DNA of 64,000 nt from Aliigemmobacter aestuarii (GCF_004799285.1 NZ_SSND01000001.1:744001-808000), one strand, 5' to 3'; counted from the stretch's first letter, positions 26,746 to 35,700 are shown. The notes: generated by a model from the sequence alone, not told the origin. Translations and numbers: made by a program.

Positions 26746-26789
26746 TGCTCCATTGGGATATCATCGCCACGCCAGGAAGCCGTTGTGAC
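26746..26789 (-). promoter_or_regulatory. SAM/SAH riboswitch
   Basis: Minus strand GTCACAACGGCTTCCTGGCG, then TGGCGATGATATCCCA, then ATGGAGCA just before the metK ATG. This fits the SAM/SAH riboswitch class found upstream of metK in Rhodobacterales: P1 pairs GTCAC with GTGGC (one G-U), and the 3' segment TGGAGCA contains the Shine-Dalgarno GGAG, which the ligand-bound pseudoknot would hide. It should therefore act on translation initiation. Confidence 0.92.
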
Positions 26790-26801
26790 GAGTACGAACC
26801 C

Positions 26802-26830
26802 CCGCTACGCTTCGGCGCGGCAAAGGTCAA
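26802..26830 (-). promoter_or_regulatory. Predicted metK promoter
   Basis: Minus strand TTGACC, 17-base spacer, TAGCGG. The predicted transcription start (about 26795) lies a few bases before the riboswitch. The -35 box overlaps the lnt stop codon. Confidence 0.5.
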
Positions 26831-28404
26831 GCGGACGCAAAGCCGCGCCTCCGCACCAGCCCCGCGCCGAGTCCCAGAAGCAACAGGATCGCCGTGGGCG
26901 TCTCGCCCCAGCGGACGTAGGGTGTCGGCGGCAGGACACCCGGAAGGGGCGCGTCGATCACGCCCGCCTGACCGAGGGCCAGAAGATGCGGCGCCTGTCC
27001 CTCCTGCGCCCCGGGCGCCGGCGGCCCGGTGACACGACCGCGCGCATCGATCACCGCGCTGATCCCCGTATTGGCCACGCGGACAAGGGGCAGACCCTGT
27101 TCGATCGCCCGCAACCGGGCCTGCGCGAAATGCTGGTGCGGACCGGCCCAAGGCCCGAACCACGCGTCATTGGTGATCTGCAGCATCCAGTCGGCGCGTT
27201 CGGGCGCGCGGGCGATGTCCTGGGGAAAGACCACCTCGTAGCAGATCAGTGGCAGGACCCGGCCGAGCCGCGGCCCAAGATCCATGACACGCGGCCCCGC
27301 GCCTGCCGAATAGCCCGCGCCGACCTGCGCGGCAAAGGCGCGCAGGCCGAAAAGGTCGTACATCAGGTCGCCATAGGGGACGTATTCGCCGAAGGGCACC
27401 AGATGGTGCTTGTCGTAGCTGGCCGTCACCATCCCCCCGGCACCGAAAACCGCCAGCGCGTTCCAGCCGCGGTCGCCCTCGATCCGCTGGATACCCGCGG
27501 CGACAGGCGCGCCCCGCCCCGCGGCCGCGATCGCCCGCGCGATGGCCTCGCCCGGTTCCACCCTGTAGGGAACCGACGTCTCGGGCCAGACGACCAGATC
27601 GACACGCGCCGGAAGATCATAGGCAGGATCCAGTCGCAGGTCGCCCGCCGTCAGGTCCAGAAGCCTGCGAAAATGCCGCTCGGCCCAGTCGGGCGCCCAT
27701 TTCAGATACTGTTCGGCATTGGGCTGCACCAGCCGTACCACCGCTTCGCGCAGGGGCGGTTCGGGCAGGGCAAGACGCTGCGCCGTCCAGCCCGCGGCAC
27801 CCAGCGCGAGCGGCACCAGCACCACCGCCGACCATCGCCCCATCGCCGCGGGCAAGGCCGCCGCGATCAGCGTGGCGACCGTCACCCCGTAACTGCCCAA
27901 AAGGGAATAGACCTGCCCGGCGGGGCTGTCGGTCCAGATGTGCCCCACAAGAACCCAGGGAAAGCCGGTCAGGACATGGCCGCGCAGCACCTCTGCCCCG
28001 GCCCAAAGCGCGGCGAACCCCAGGGCCGGACGCGGCAGGCGCTGCGACAGCGCGGCCGCCGCCGCCCAGAACAGCCCCAACCCCGCCGCCATCAGGACCA
28101 GCGCGAAAGGCGACATCCAGCCGTGCCGCAGCGGATCGACGAAAAAGGGAAAGACGATCCAGTGCAGCGAGACGGCGAAATACCCGATCCCGGAAAGCCA
28201 GCCGGTCCAGAACGCAGACAACCCGCCACCGGCCCGCGCCACCGCCAGAATGATCCAGGCCAGCGCGGGAAAGGCAAGGAACCACAGGCCCGTCGGCGCC
28301 TGCCCCAACGAGGCCAGGGCCCCGGCGGCCAGGGGCATTGCCGCACCGCGCCCGTCGGGCCTTGCCTGCCAGACGGCGCGCAGGGCGCGTAACGCCCGCC
28401 TCAT
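26827..28404 (-). CDS. lnt: Apolipoprotein N-acyltransferase
   Basis: A 525-residue inner-membrane enzyme that adds the third acyl chain to lipoproteins. Around six to seven N-terminal membrane helices are followed by a periplasmic nitrilase-like domain from about residue 225, with the catalytic Glu in VVWPETSVPY, a Lys in YDKHHLVPFGEYVP, and the Cys in PLICYEVVFP. A final helix closes the protein. The ATG overlaps the CorC-like gene by four bases. Confidence 0.95.
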   Translation of the reverse strand: MRRALRALRAVWQARPDGRGAAMPLAAGALASLGQAPTGLWFLAFPALAWIILAVARAGGGLSAFWTGWLSGIGYFAVSLHWIVFPFFVDPLRHGWMSPFALVLMAAGLGLFWAAAAALSQRLPRPALGFAALWAGAEVLRGHVLTGFPWVLVGHIWTDSPAGQVYSLLGSYGVTVATLIAAALPAAMGRWSAVVLVPLALGAAGWTAQRLALPEPPLREAVVRLVQPNAEQYLKWAPDWAERHFRRLLDLTAGDLRLDPAYDLPARVDLVVWPETSVPYRVEPGEAIARAIAAAGRGAPVAAGIQRIEGDRGWNALAVFGAGGMVTASYDKHHLVPFGEYVPYGDLMYDLFGLRAFAAQVGAGYSAGAGPRVMDLGPRLGRVLPLICYEVVFPQDIARAPERADWMLQITNDAWFGPWAGPHQHFAQARLRAIEQGLPLVRVANTGISAVIDARGRVTGPPAPGAQEGQAPHLLALGQAGVIDAPLPGVLPPTPYVRWGETPTAILLLLGLGAGLVRRRGFASA

Positions 28405-29399
28405 TCCCCGGCCTTGCCCACCGTCGCAGGCCCCGCCGCAGTCGCCGTAGCCGCCGCCGTAGCCGTCGCCGTCGCCGTCGCCGTCGCCGAGGCAACGCCC
28501 GGCAGGCGCACCCGCAAGCGTTTCACACGCCGCGGATCGGCATCGACCACCTCGAATTCGACCCCGCTTTCATGCGGCACGACCTCGCCCCGCGCCGGCA
28601 CCCGGCCGGTGCGCAGGAATACAAGGCCCCCCAGCGTGTCGATATCCTCGTCATCCTCGCCCGACCGCAGGCTCATGCCGATCGCGGACTCGAATTCGTC
28701 CAGCGGCGCGGTGGATTGCGCCAGGAACACCCCGGGCTTCTCTTCCTTCCACAGGGCGCCCTCGGCCTCGTCATGTTCGTCCTCGATCTCGCCGATCACG
28801 GTCTCGATCAGGTCCTCGATCGTGACCAGACCGTCCACACCGCCGTATTCGTCGATGACCAGCGCCATGTGCACGCGCTCGCGCTGCATCTTCTGCAGCA
28901 GAACGCCCACCGGCATCGACGGCGGCGCATACAGGAGGGGCCGCAGCATCTTGCGCAGGGTGAACTTGCCGCCCCCGCCAAAACCATGCTGCAAGGCAAG
29001 ATCCTTGAGGAGGATCAGACCCAGCGGGTGATCGAGCGTACCCTTGTAGACCGGCAGACGCGAAAAGCCGTGTTCGCGGAAGACCTCGACCAGCGCGTCG
29101 CGCCCGATGTCCACCGGGGCCGCCACGATCTCGGCCTTGGGGATGGCCACGTCATCGACCCTGAGACGGCGCAGATTCGCGATCCCGTGCGAGGCGCCCG
29201 GTGCAGGGCTGGCCGAGGCAGCGGGTGCCGCCCCCCCCTCTGGCGCGTCGGCGGACGACTCTCCCCCGGAAAAGACACTGAAAATACGTCCAAGAAAACC
29301 GCGTTGTCCCTGTTCGGAACTGTCGTCTCCGGTTTCGGTCCCGGCCGTGTCCGTGGCCGGCGATCCGCTGATGCTACTGCCCATGGGTCCTTTGTCCAA
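28401..29399 (-). CDS. CorC/HlyC family CBS-domain protein
   Basis: 332 residues: a disordered N-terminal region (1-75, Ser/Gly/Ala-rich), two CBS domains (about 85-210, with FSRLPVYKGTLDHPLGLILLKDL and VIDEYGGVDGLVTIEDLIETVIGEIEDEHD), a transporter-associated CorC_HlyC domain (about 225-300), and an odd C-terminal run of alternating Ala-Thr. It lacks the DUF21 membrane domain, so it is the cytoplasmic CorC type associated with magnesium/cobalt efflux. It lies between ybeY and lnt, the normal order. Confidence 0.92.
   Translation of the reverse strand: MDKGPMGSSISGSPATDTAGTETGDDSSEQGQRGFLGRIFSVFSGGESSADAPEGGAAPAASASPAPGASHGIANLRRLRVDDVAIPKAEIVAAPVDIGRDALVEVFREHGFSRLPVYKGTLDHPLGLILLKDLALQHGFGGGGKFTLRKMLRPLLYAPPSMPVGVLLQKMQRERVHMALVIDEYGGVDGLVTIEDLIETVIGEIEDEHDEAEGALWKEEKPGVFLAQSTAPLDEFESAIGMSLRSGEDDEDIDTLGGLVFLRTGRVPARGEVVPHESGVEFEVVDADPRRVKRLRVRLPGVASATATATATATAAATATAAGPATVGKAGE
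28441..28489. repeat. Hexanucleotide tandem repeat (GTCGCC) at the corC 3' end
   Basis: About four perfect GTCGCC units flanked by degenerate GTAGCC/GCCGCC units, encoding alternating Ala-Thr near the C-terminus of the CBS protein. Copy-number change would not shift the frame. Confidence 0.8.
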
Positions 29400-29426
29400 A
29401 ACGATGCGGGTCCTGCCCGCACCGCC

Positions 29427-29930
29427 CTAATATGGGTCAGCCACCCCAAGTCTGGCAAGTATCCGCACCTCGCAGGCCTCCATCAGCGCCGCATCGGCAT
29501 CGTCGATGTGATCGAATCCCAACAGATGCAGCACCCCGTGCACGACAAGATGGGTCACATGGTCGGCCATCGGCTTGCCCTGAGCGTCCGCCTCGCGCGC
29601 GCAGGTGTCATAGGCGATGGCGATGTCGCCCAATTCCTCGGGATCATCCGGGCCGCCCGGCCCCGGCAGGTCCGGCATGGCGCCTGGCGCGTCGGCTCCC
29701 CGCTCCTCGGAGGGCCAGGACAGCACGTTCGTCGGCTGCGGCTTGCCCCGGAAATCGGCATTCAGCGCCGCGATCCGGTCGTCGTCGCAGCCCATCAGGC
29801 TGATCAGATAGCCTGAGGCCGGCAACTCCAACTCGGCCAGGGCCGCGCGCGTGGCGCGGTCGGCCAGCGCCTCCAGCCCGAAGGCCTGCCAGCGGTCATC
29901 CTCGATGATGCAATCCACGATCGGGTCCAT
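29427..29930 (-). CDS. ybeY: Endoribonuclease YbeY
   Basis: 167 residues. A zinc-dependent RNase for 16S rRNA 3'-end maturation and ribosome quality control. The metal motif HGVLHLLGFDH lies near residue 131-141, and LNADFRGKPQPTNVLSWP near 57-75 is the family signature. There is a Gly/Pro-rich insertion (about 80-97, PGAMPDLPGPGGPDDPEE). It lies between phoH and corC. Confidence 0.95.
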   Translation of the reverse strand: MDPIVDCIIEDDRWQAFGLEALADRATRAALAELELPASGYLISLMGCDDDRIAALNADFRGKPQPTNVLSWPSEERGADAPGAMPDLPGPGGPDDPEELGDIAIAYDTCAREADAQGKPMADHVTHLVVHGVLHLLGFDHIDDADAALMEACEVRILARLGVADPY

Positions 29931-29973
29931 TCCCGCCCTTTAGGGCCTCGCGCGCAACCAGACAACACCCGCC

Positions 29974-30050
29974 TTCAACCTGGCGAAAATATCCTCGGGG
30001 GGTGAATTGGCCGTCAGGCCAAGAGGGGGGCAGACAGCCCCCCTTCTTCG
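29974..30050 (-). repeat. Dispersed 3'-type element, copy C (phoH 3' UTR)
   Basis: Begins about 23 bases after the phoH stop: hairpin GGGGGGC-TGTCT-GCCCCCC, TC, hairpin TTGGCC-TGAC-GGCCAA, TTCACCCCCC, then core GGATATTT-TCGC-CAGGTTGAA. Compared with copy A the first hairpin is identical, while the second stem has changed on both sides and still pairs. Confidence 0.75.
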
Positions 30051-30072
30051 AAGATTTTTCGTCGAAAAATCT

Positions 30073-31098
30073 TCACCCTTTCCGTGCGGGCGGCACCTCG
30101 TCGGCCTCGTAGGCCTCGATGATCCGCGCCACCAGGGGGTGGCGGACCACGTCCTTGGAGTTGAAGTAGTTGAAGCTCACGCCCCGGACGCCCTTGAGGA
30201 TGCGCTCGGCCTCGGCCAGCCCGCTGTCGACGCCGCGCGGCAGGTCGATCTGGGTGCGGTCGCCGGTGATTACCATACGGCTGCCCTCGCCCAGGCGGGT
30301 CAGGAACATCTTCATCTGCATCGTGGTGGCGTTCTGCGCCTCGTCCAGCACCACGAAGGCGTTGGACAGCGTCCGGCCCCGCATGAAGGCCAGCGGCGCA
30401 ATCTCGATCCGCTTTTCCTCCATCAGCTTCTGCACCTGCTTGGCCGGGAGGAAATCGTTCAGCGCGTCGTATAGCGGCTGCATGTAGGGATCGACCTTCT
30501 CCTTCATGTCGCCCGGCAGGAAGCCCAGCCGTTCGCCCGCCTCGACCGCCGGACGGCTGAGGATGATCTTCTCGACCGCGCCCGCGATGAACATCGTGAC
30601 GCCCACGGCCACCGCCAGATAGGTCTTGCCGGTGCCCGCAGGCCCGATGCCGAAGCCCAGTTCGTGATCGAACAGGTTCTTCACATAGGCCTTCTGCGCT
30701 TCGGTCCGGGGCTCGATCGGCTTTTTCCGGGTGCGCAATTCGTATTTGCCGCCCGTGAACATCTCCATCTGCTCACCATCGCGCATCTCGTCGGGCTGGG
30801 TCCGGCCAAGGCGGATTGCCCCGTCCACATCCCCCGCCACCACGCTGCGCCCGCTTTCCAGCCGTGCGTAAAGCGACCGCAGGATCGCCGAGGCCTGTTC
30901 GCGGCTGTCCTTGTCGCCGATCACCGCCAGCCTGTTTCCGCGCCGCAGGATATGAACCCCCATCTGGTGTTCGATCTGGGCAAGGTTCCGGTCGAATTCG
31001 CCACACAGCTCGATCAGCAGGCGATTGTCCGGGAATTCCAAGGTCGTTTCCACAACATCCTCGGGACGGGTCGGGGGGGTCAGCGCGCTGATGCCCAA
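30073..31098 (-). CDS. phoH: PhoH family ATPase
   Basis: 341 residues from a TTG start ([14 protein letters not shown]), chosen because GAGGAG lies six bases before it; an upstream ATG would add 27 residues unlike the family. An N-terminal KH-like region (about 20-85) is followed by the PhoH ATPase domain with Walker A GPAGTGKT (152-159), Walker B VVLDEAQN, and the sensor [10 protein letters not shown]. It is thought to act in RNA metabolism together with YbeY. It is first in phoH-ybeY-corC-lnt. Confidence 0.93.
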   Translation of the reverse strand: MGISALTPPTRPEDVVETTLEFPDNRLLIELCGEFDRNLAQIEHQMGVHILRRGNRLAVIGDKDSREQASAILRSLYARLESGRSVVAGDVDGAIRLGRTQPDEMRDGEQMEMFTGGKYELRTRKKPIEPRTEAQKAYVKNLFDHELGFGIGPAGTGKTYLAVAVGVTMFIAGAVEKIILSRPAVEAGERLGFLPGDMKEKVDPYMQPLYDALNDFLPAKQVQKLMEEKRIEIAPLAFMRGRTLSNAFVVLDEAQNATTMQMKMFLTRLGEGSRMVITGDRTQIDLPRGVDSGLAEAERILKGVRGVSFNYFNSKDVVRHPLVARIIEAYEADEVPPARKG

Positions 31099-31235
31099 GT
31101 GGGTCTCCTCTAGGTGGCGTTGATGAAAGAAGTCTGCGGCCCATCGGGCCGAGTTGGCAAGTGCCGATTGTTCCCGCAAGGGACGTTGCCCAAAAATTGT
31201 GCAGCTTGTGTGACAATCGGCAGAACGCCACCGGA

Positions 31236-31266
31236 AACGAAAAAGGCCGCAGCTTTCGCTGCGGCC
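31236..31266 (-). terminator. Terminator after the lipoprotein gene
   Basis: Minus-strand perfect nine-pair stem GGCCGCAGC / GCTGCGGCC, loop GAAA, followed by TTTTTCGTTT, 28 bases beyond the stop at 31295. Confidence 0.85.
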
Positions 31267-31294
31267 CTGTCGATCGTTCCTGCGGCGCGGCCCG

Positions 31295-31786
31295 TCACTG
31301 GTTGACCTGGATCACGGCGGCGGAGTTGTCGGTGATCGGGGTGCCGTCGGACAGCACATACTGGGTCTGCACCCGGGTGCCGGGCGGCAGGACGTGGCGA
31401 TTGACCACGGTGTCGATGCCAGGCCCCGAGACGCGGTCCTGGATGCCTTCGGTTCCGGTCTGGTAGGTCCCCGTGACCGGGTTCGCGATCACCGTTCCCG
31501 GCGGGTAACGGTTGTTGCAGACCGGCAGGCCGCTGCGCGGATCGTAGCGCGGCGAGGAATAACCCTCCAGACCATCGTCAATGATCCAGTTCTGGCATCC
31601 GTCGGGGTCATAGGCGATGGCCGCGCGGCCAGCCACCAGAACGCCGGTATCGCGCCCCTGGTCCTGTCCGGTGGCAATCACGGAATTCGGGCCGCTGTAG
31701 CGTTCGGTTCCCTCGAAGCCCTCGCCCACACAGCCCGCAAGGACCAGCGCCGAGATCAGGCTTGCGCCCAGTTTGATCGCTTTCAT
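31295..31786 (-). CDS. Predicted lipoprotein sharing a 31-residue motif with the OmpA-like neighbour
   Basis: 163 residues. A lipoprotein signal peptide with lipobox LAGC (Cys19). No known family was recognised. Residues 60-90 carry DGC-x2-W-x2-D-x-GLEGY-x2-PR-x-DPR-x-G-x-PVC, which aligns without gaps with residues 47-77 of the OmpA-like protein encoded just upstream. Both cysteines are conserved and 26 residues apart, so a disulfide loop is likely. The rest (NPVTGTYQTG, VLSDGTPITD) is beta-rich. The start is six bases after the OmpA stop, so the genes form one transcript ending in a clear terminator. Confidence 0.8.
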   Translation of the reverse strand: MKAIKLGASLISALVLAGCVGEGFEGTERYSGPNSVIATGQDQGRDTGVLVAGRAAIAYDPDGCQNWIIDDGLEGYSSPRYDPRSGLPVCNNRYPPGTVIANPVTGTYQTGTEGIQDRVSGPGIDTVVNRHVLPPGTRVQTQYVLSDGTPITDNSAAVIQVNQ

Positions 31787-31791
31787 TTCCG

Positions 31792-32364
31792 TCACCACCT
31801 GTAACAAACGATTTCGACGCGGCGGTTCTTGGCCATTCCGGCCGCCGTGCCGTTGGAGGCGACGGGGCGGCTTTCGCCAAAGCCCAGCACCCGTTCCACC
31901 GGCGCACCGACGGATGCGGCGACATCGGCCACCGCGCGGGCGCGTTCTTCGGACAGTTGCTGGTTGTAGCCCGAGGACGCGCGGGCATCGGTATGGCCGT
32001 AGATCGCATAGCCGACCGAGCCGTTGCTCTGGAAGAAGCTTTGCAGCCGCGCGCGGCCCTGGCCCGTCAGCTGGGCACTGTCGGTGGCGAACAGCACATC
32101 GGTATTCTCGACCAGGCACGTGTTCTTCTTCAGGCAGACGGGTTTGCCCGTCCGCGGATCGCGCCGCGGCACCATGTAGCCTTCAAGCCCGCCGTCAGCC
32201 CACCAGTGCATGCAGCCGTCGTCATCGACCCAAACACCCCACTCGATCTTGCCGACGACCTGCGGACTTCCCTGAGCCATGGCAGCCGTCGCCCCCGCGA
32301 CAGCCCCCGCAAAGGCCAGCCCCCCCAAGGTCATCCGCACTGCTTTGGACATCCAGCGTTCCAC
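31792..32364 (-). CDS. OmpA family peptidoglycan-associated protein
   Basis: 190 residues from a GTG start that has AAGGAG eight bases upstream; the GTG seven codons earlier would overlap its own ribosome site. Signal peptide 1-31. The 31-residue motif shared with the downstream lipoprotein occupies 47-77 (DGC, GLEGY, DPR, PVC). The OmpA C-terminal domain covers 88-188, with IYGHTDARASSGYNQQLSEERA and NRRVEIV contacting peptidoglycan. There is no beta-barrel, so it is a periplasmic peptidoglycan binder or envelope linker. Confidence 0.88.
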   Translation of the reverse strand: MERWMSKAVRMTLGGLAFAGAVAGATAAMAQGSPQVVGKIEWGVWVDDDGCMHWWADGGLEGYMVPRRDPRTGKPVCLKKNTCLVENTDVLFATDSAQLTGQGRARLQSFFQSNGSVGYAIYGHTDARASSGYNQQLSEERARAVADVAASVGAPVERVLGFGESRPVASNGTAAGMAKNRRVEIVCYRW

Positions 32365-32547
32365 AGCGGCAGCTCCTTTTTGCACTTGTTAAATTGTGGT
32401 CTATTTGGGGCAGGATTGCCCCTCGAAAGAGATGAAGTAAAGCAAAATCTATGGGTTGGTGCGGGTCGCGACGACTAACTGTTGCGAAAATGGCCGCTGC
32501 GCCAACAAAGGCTGCGGATTGTTGACCTTACGGAAACTGTCGCGTTT

Positions 32548-33861
32548 TCAGGAAAGACGTTGCCCGGCCAAGGAGTTGGGCGCCGAAGCTGAGATGCGCA
32601 CGCGGACGAGTTCTCCGACCCGGCCCGCGGTGTCCTCGACATGGACCGCGTGCAGGTGGTCGGACTTGCCCACCATCTGGCCTGGCAGTCGCCCGGCCTT
32701 TTCGTAAAGCACCCCGACCTCGCGTCCGACCATCGCGGCCTGAACGCGGCGCTGCTGTTCGGTGATCAGCGCCTGAAGCGCCTGAAGCCGGTCGTCGGCC
32801 ACCTGCGAATCGACCGGCGCCCGTTCGGCGGCGGGCGTACCGGGACGGGCGGAATACTTGAACGAGAAGGCCGCGCCGAAACCCACCGCGCGGATCAGGT
32901 CCATCGTGTCCTCGAAGTCCCGGTCGGTCTCGCCGGGAAAGCCCACGATGAAATCCGACGTCAGAAGGATGTCGGGGCGCGCGGCGCGGATCCGGTCGAT
33001 CAGCCGCAGATAGCTTTCGGCGGTGTGCTTGCGGTTCATCGCCTTCAGGATCCGGTCGCTGCCCGACTGCACGGGCAGGTGCAGATAGGGCATCAGCGCG
33101 GGCACATCGCCATGGGCCGCGATCAGGTCGTCATCCATGTCGTTGGGGTGGCTGGTGGTATAGCGGATGCGGGCCAGGCCATCGATTTCGGCCAGGGCCC
33201 GGATCAGGCGCCCCAGGCCCCAGGTGCCGCCCTCCCCCTCGCCGTGGTAGGCGTTGACGTTCTGGCCCAGAAGCGTGATCTCGCGCACGCCACGGCTGAC
33301 AAGGTCACGCGCCTCGCGCAGGATGCGGTCCACCGGGCGGCTGACCTCGGCCCCGCGGGTATAGGGCACCACGCAGAAGGCGCAGAACTTGTCGCAGCCC
33401 TCCTGCACGGTCAGGAAGGCAGAAGGCCCGCGCATCGCCTTGCGTTCGGGCAGGTGGTCGAACTTGTCCTCGGCCGGAAACTCGGTATCGACGGCGCGGC
33501 CCTTTGCGCGGATCAGGTCGGGCAGGCGGTGATAGGCCTGCGGGCCGACGACCAGATCGACCATCGGCATCCGGCGGATGATCTCTTCGCCCTCGGCTTG
33601 CGCGACGCAGCCCGCCACGCCGATCTTGAGGTCGGGCTTGGCCTGTTTCAGCGGGCGCAGACGCCCCAGATCGGAATAGACCTTTTCGGCCGCCTTCTCG
33701 CGGATGTGGCAGGTATTGAGCAGCACCATGTCCGCCTCTTCGGCGGTCTCGGTCGTCACATAGCCCTCGGCCCCAAGGGCCTCGGCCATGCGTTCGCTGT
33801 CATAGACGTTCATCTGGCACCCGTAGGTCTTGATGAACAGCTTTTTGGGCGTATCGGACAT
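32548..33861 (-). CDS. miaB: tRNA-2-methylthio-N6-dimethylallyladenosine synthase
   Basis: A 437-residue radical SAM methylthiotransferase modifying A37 of tRNAs. UPF0004 domain at the N-terminus ([14 protein letters not shown]), the radical SAM cluster CDKFCAFC (CxxxCxxC) near residue 158, and a C-terminal TRAM domain (about 375-435). A clear promoter lies upstream. In related genomes miaB sits near phoH; here the lipoprotein/OmpA pair separates them. Confidence 0.96.
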   Translation of the reverse strand: MSDTPKKLFIKTYGCQMNVYDSERMAEALGAEGYVTTETAEEADMVLLNTCHIREKAAEKVYSDLGRLRPLKQAKPDLKIGVAGCVAQAEGEEIIRRMPMVDLVVGPQAYHRLPDLIRAKGRAVDTEFPAEDKFDHLPERKAMRGPSAFLTVQEGCDKFCAFCVVPYTRGAEVSRPVDRILREARDLVSRGVREITLLGQNVNAYHGEGEGGTWGLGRLIRALAEIDGLARIRYTTSHPNDMDDDLIAAHGDVPALMPYLHLPVQSGSDRILKAMNRKHTAESYLRLIDRIRAARPDILLTSDFIVGFPGETDRDFEDTMDLIRAVGFGAAFSFKYSARPGTPAAERAPVDSQVADDRLQALQALITEQQRRVQAAMVGREVGVLYEKAGRLPGQMVGKSDHLHAVHVEDTAGRVGELVRVRISASAPNSLAGQRLS

Positions 33862-33886
33862 CGGCGGCCTCTTTCCTGCAGCCCGC

Positions 33887-33915
33887 TACATAGGCGAAAG
33901 CGGGGGTGCAGGCAA
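33887..33915 (-). promoter_or_regulatory. Predicted miaB promoter
   Basis: Minus strand TTGCCT, 17-base spacer, TATGTA; predicted start about 33880, giving a leader of roughly 20 bases. Confidence 0.55.
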
Positions 33916-34124
33916 CGCCGCTCGCCCCGCGCCGGTCGGGGCGATCATGGCGGCGACCGCCTTGAAGGAGCCCTTCGGCCACGGATATCGCTGAACCTGC
34001 CCCGCCGATGCCCGGGGGCGACCTTTCCCGCCTGGAACCGATACGGGCAAGACGACTTGCAATGCGCCCGGCTTTGACGGATTTTCGCAGTCGACAGCCG
34101 GTCGGACCGGCGACAGGGGCGGTG

Positions 34125-34994
34125 ATGCGTTACGAAGGGTTGCGGGATTTTCTGGCCAAGGGGGGCAAGGCGCTTGCCAAGGGGCCGGTGGCCATCGTGA
34201 TGGCCGAGGACGATGTCGAGGTCGATACCACGATCCGCCACCACCTGATGCTGGGCTTTCCCGAACTGATCCTTCTGGCCAGCGACGAGATCGCCCTGCC
34301 CGCGGATCTGGCCGCCAAGGTCCACCGGGTGAATTACGAGGTGCATCGCGAGGATGCGCTGGTCTCTGCGGTGAACCGGCTGTCCGAAGCCGCACCGGGG
34401 ATCTGGATGTATTACTGCTTCAACGCGGAATACCTGTTCTTTCCATTCTGCGAGAACCGCACGATCCGCGACCTGCTGACCTTCCACACGGAAGAACGGC
34501 GCGACGCGATGCTGAGCTATGTGATCGACCTTTACGCGGGCGACCTGAACCGCCACCCCAATGCCGTGTCGCTGGAAGAGGCGCATCTGGACCGGTCGGG
34601 CTATTACGCGCTTGGCCGCAAGGACGAAACGCGGAACTGGGAACCCAAGGAACGGCAACTGGATTTCTTCGGCGGATTGCGCTGGCGGTTCGAGGAACAC
34701 GTGACCTGGACCAAGCGCAAGATCGACCGCATCTCGATCTTCCGGGCGAAGAAGGGGCTGGTGCTTCGCCCCGACTTCACCTTCAACGATGAGGAATACA
34801 ACACCTATTCCTGCCCCTGGCACCATAACCTGACAGCTGCGGTCTGTTCCTTCCGCACCGCCAAGGCGCTGAAGACCAACCCCGGCTCGCGGTGGGACAT
34901 CCATGATTTCCGCTGGCGCAACTCGACCGAGTTCCAGTGGCATTCCCAGCAACTGATGGACCTTGGCCTGATGGAACCGGGGCAGTGGCTTTGA
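34125..34994 (+). CDS. Conserved protein, possible glycosyltransferase-like
   Basis: 289 residues from MRYEGLRDFLAKGG; in-frame ATGs 21 and 39 codons upstream are possible. The order of predicted strands and helices (AIVMAEDDVEVDTTIRHHLMLGF, then ELILLASDE) recalls the family 2 transferases used for surface glycans, and later conserved-looking patches are MYYCFNAEYLFFPFCE and PWHHNLTAAVCSFRTAKALK. No clear DxD motif is seen, so the enzymatic call is weak. It stands alone between miaB (divergent) and irr. Confidence 0.7.
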   Translation: MRYEGLRDFLAKGGKALAKGPVAIVMAEDDVEVDTTIRHHLMLGFPELILLASDEIALPADLAAKVHRVNYEVHREDALVSAVNRLSEAAPGIWMYYCFNAEYLFFPFCENRTIRDLLTFHTEERRDAMLSYVIDLYAGDLNRHPNAVSLEEAHLDRSGYYALGRKDETRNWEPKERQLDFFGGLRWRFEEHVTWTKRKIDRISIFRAKKGLVLRPDFTFNDEEYNTYSCPWHHNLTAAVCSFRTAKALKTNPGSRWDIHDFRWRNSTEFQWHSQQLMDLGLMEPGQWL

Positions 34995-35108
34995 TCCCCG
35001 GCTGACCCGGCGCGGGGAAATCCACGCTGATCGGGGGGGCGCGGCGCTGGCCGATCACCGGCGCAGGTAAAAAGGTTATCGCCCGTGCGCCGGGCGTGCC
35101 CCGGGGCG

Positions 35109-35528
35109 TCAGGCCCGCTTCAGCCGGATGACGACATCGACCTTGGCCACCTCGGTCCCGGCGGGGGCATCGGGCAGGCGGGCTATTTCAAGCTGGTCGG
35201 CGGGTGCGTCGGTCAGCTCGCCGCTGTCTTCCCAGAAGAAATGCGGATGGTCGTCCATCCGGGTGTCGAAATAGCTTTTCGAACCGTCGACGACGACTTC
35301 CTGCATCAGCCCCGCATCGCAGAAGGCGCGGAGAGTATTGTAGACGGTGGCAAGGCTCACCCGTTCGTCGGTCTGCATGGAGGCGGCGAAAAGGCTTTCG
35401 GCGGTCACATGGCGATCCATCCCGTCGCCCACCAGAAGCGCCGCAAGCGCGACGCGCTGACGCGTGGGCCGCAGCCCCGCGCTGGCCAGCCACCGGGTTC
35501 CGAGTTCCGTTGCTGTCGGTGTCGTCAT
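35109..35528 (-). CDS. irr: Iron response regulator Irr (Fur family)
   Basis: A 139-residue Fur-type winged-helix repressor. LRPTRQRVALAALL and VSLATVYNTLRAFCDAGLMQEV form the DNA-binding domain. DDHPHFFWEDSGEL carries the His-rich heme/metal site, and there is no CxxC zinc pair, which together point to Irr rather than Fur. In Alphaproteobacteria Irr represses iron-using genes and degrades with heme. It is divergent from fabA, the conserved neighbourhood in this group, and has its own promoter. Confidence 0.9.
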   Translation of the reverse strand: MTTPTATELGTRWLASAGLRPTRQRVALAALLVGDGMDRHVTAESLFAASMQTDERVSLATVYNTLRAFCDAGLMQEVVVDGSKSYFDTRMDDHPHFFWEDSGELTDAPADQLEIARLPDAPAGTEVAKVDVVIRLKRA

Positions 35529-35554
35529 GTCGAAGGCCCTTCGTTAACACCGCA

Positions 35555-35583
35555 AATATAGAGCCGGCGCCCGCCCAGTTCAA
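35555..35583 (-). promoter_or_regulatory. Predicted irr promoter
   Basis: Minus strand TTGAAC, 17-base spacer, TATATT; predicted start about 20 bases upstream of the Irr ATG. On the plus strand TTGCCA at 35638 with ATAGAG 17 bases later could serve fabA. Confidence 0.55.
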
Positions 35584-35700
35584 CGCCTTTCGCCCCGCAG
35601 GCCCCGCCGGTCCCGGAAACGCGGCAGGGACGCGCCCTTGCCAGCCCTTCCCCGCGGGTGATAGAGGAAAGATCAACAATACAAGGGAACCGGGGGAAAG

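Noticed and set aside
25546-28392. A 948-codon plus-strand frame opposite metK and lnt
   Set aside because: Shadow of metK, the riboswitch and lnt, all securely identified on the minus strand.
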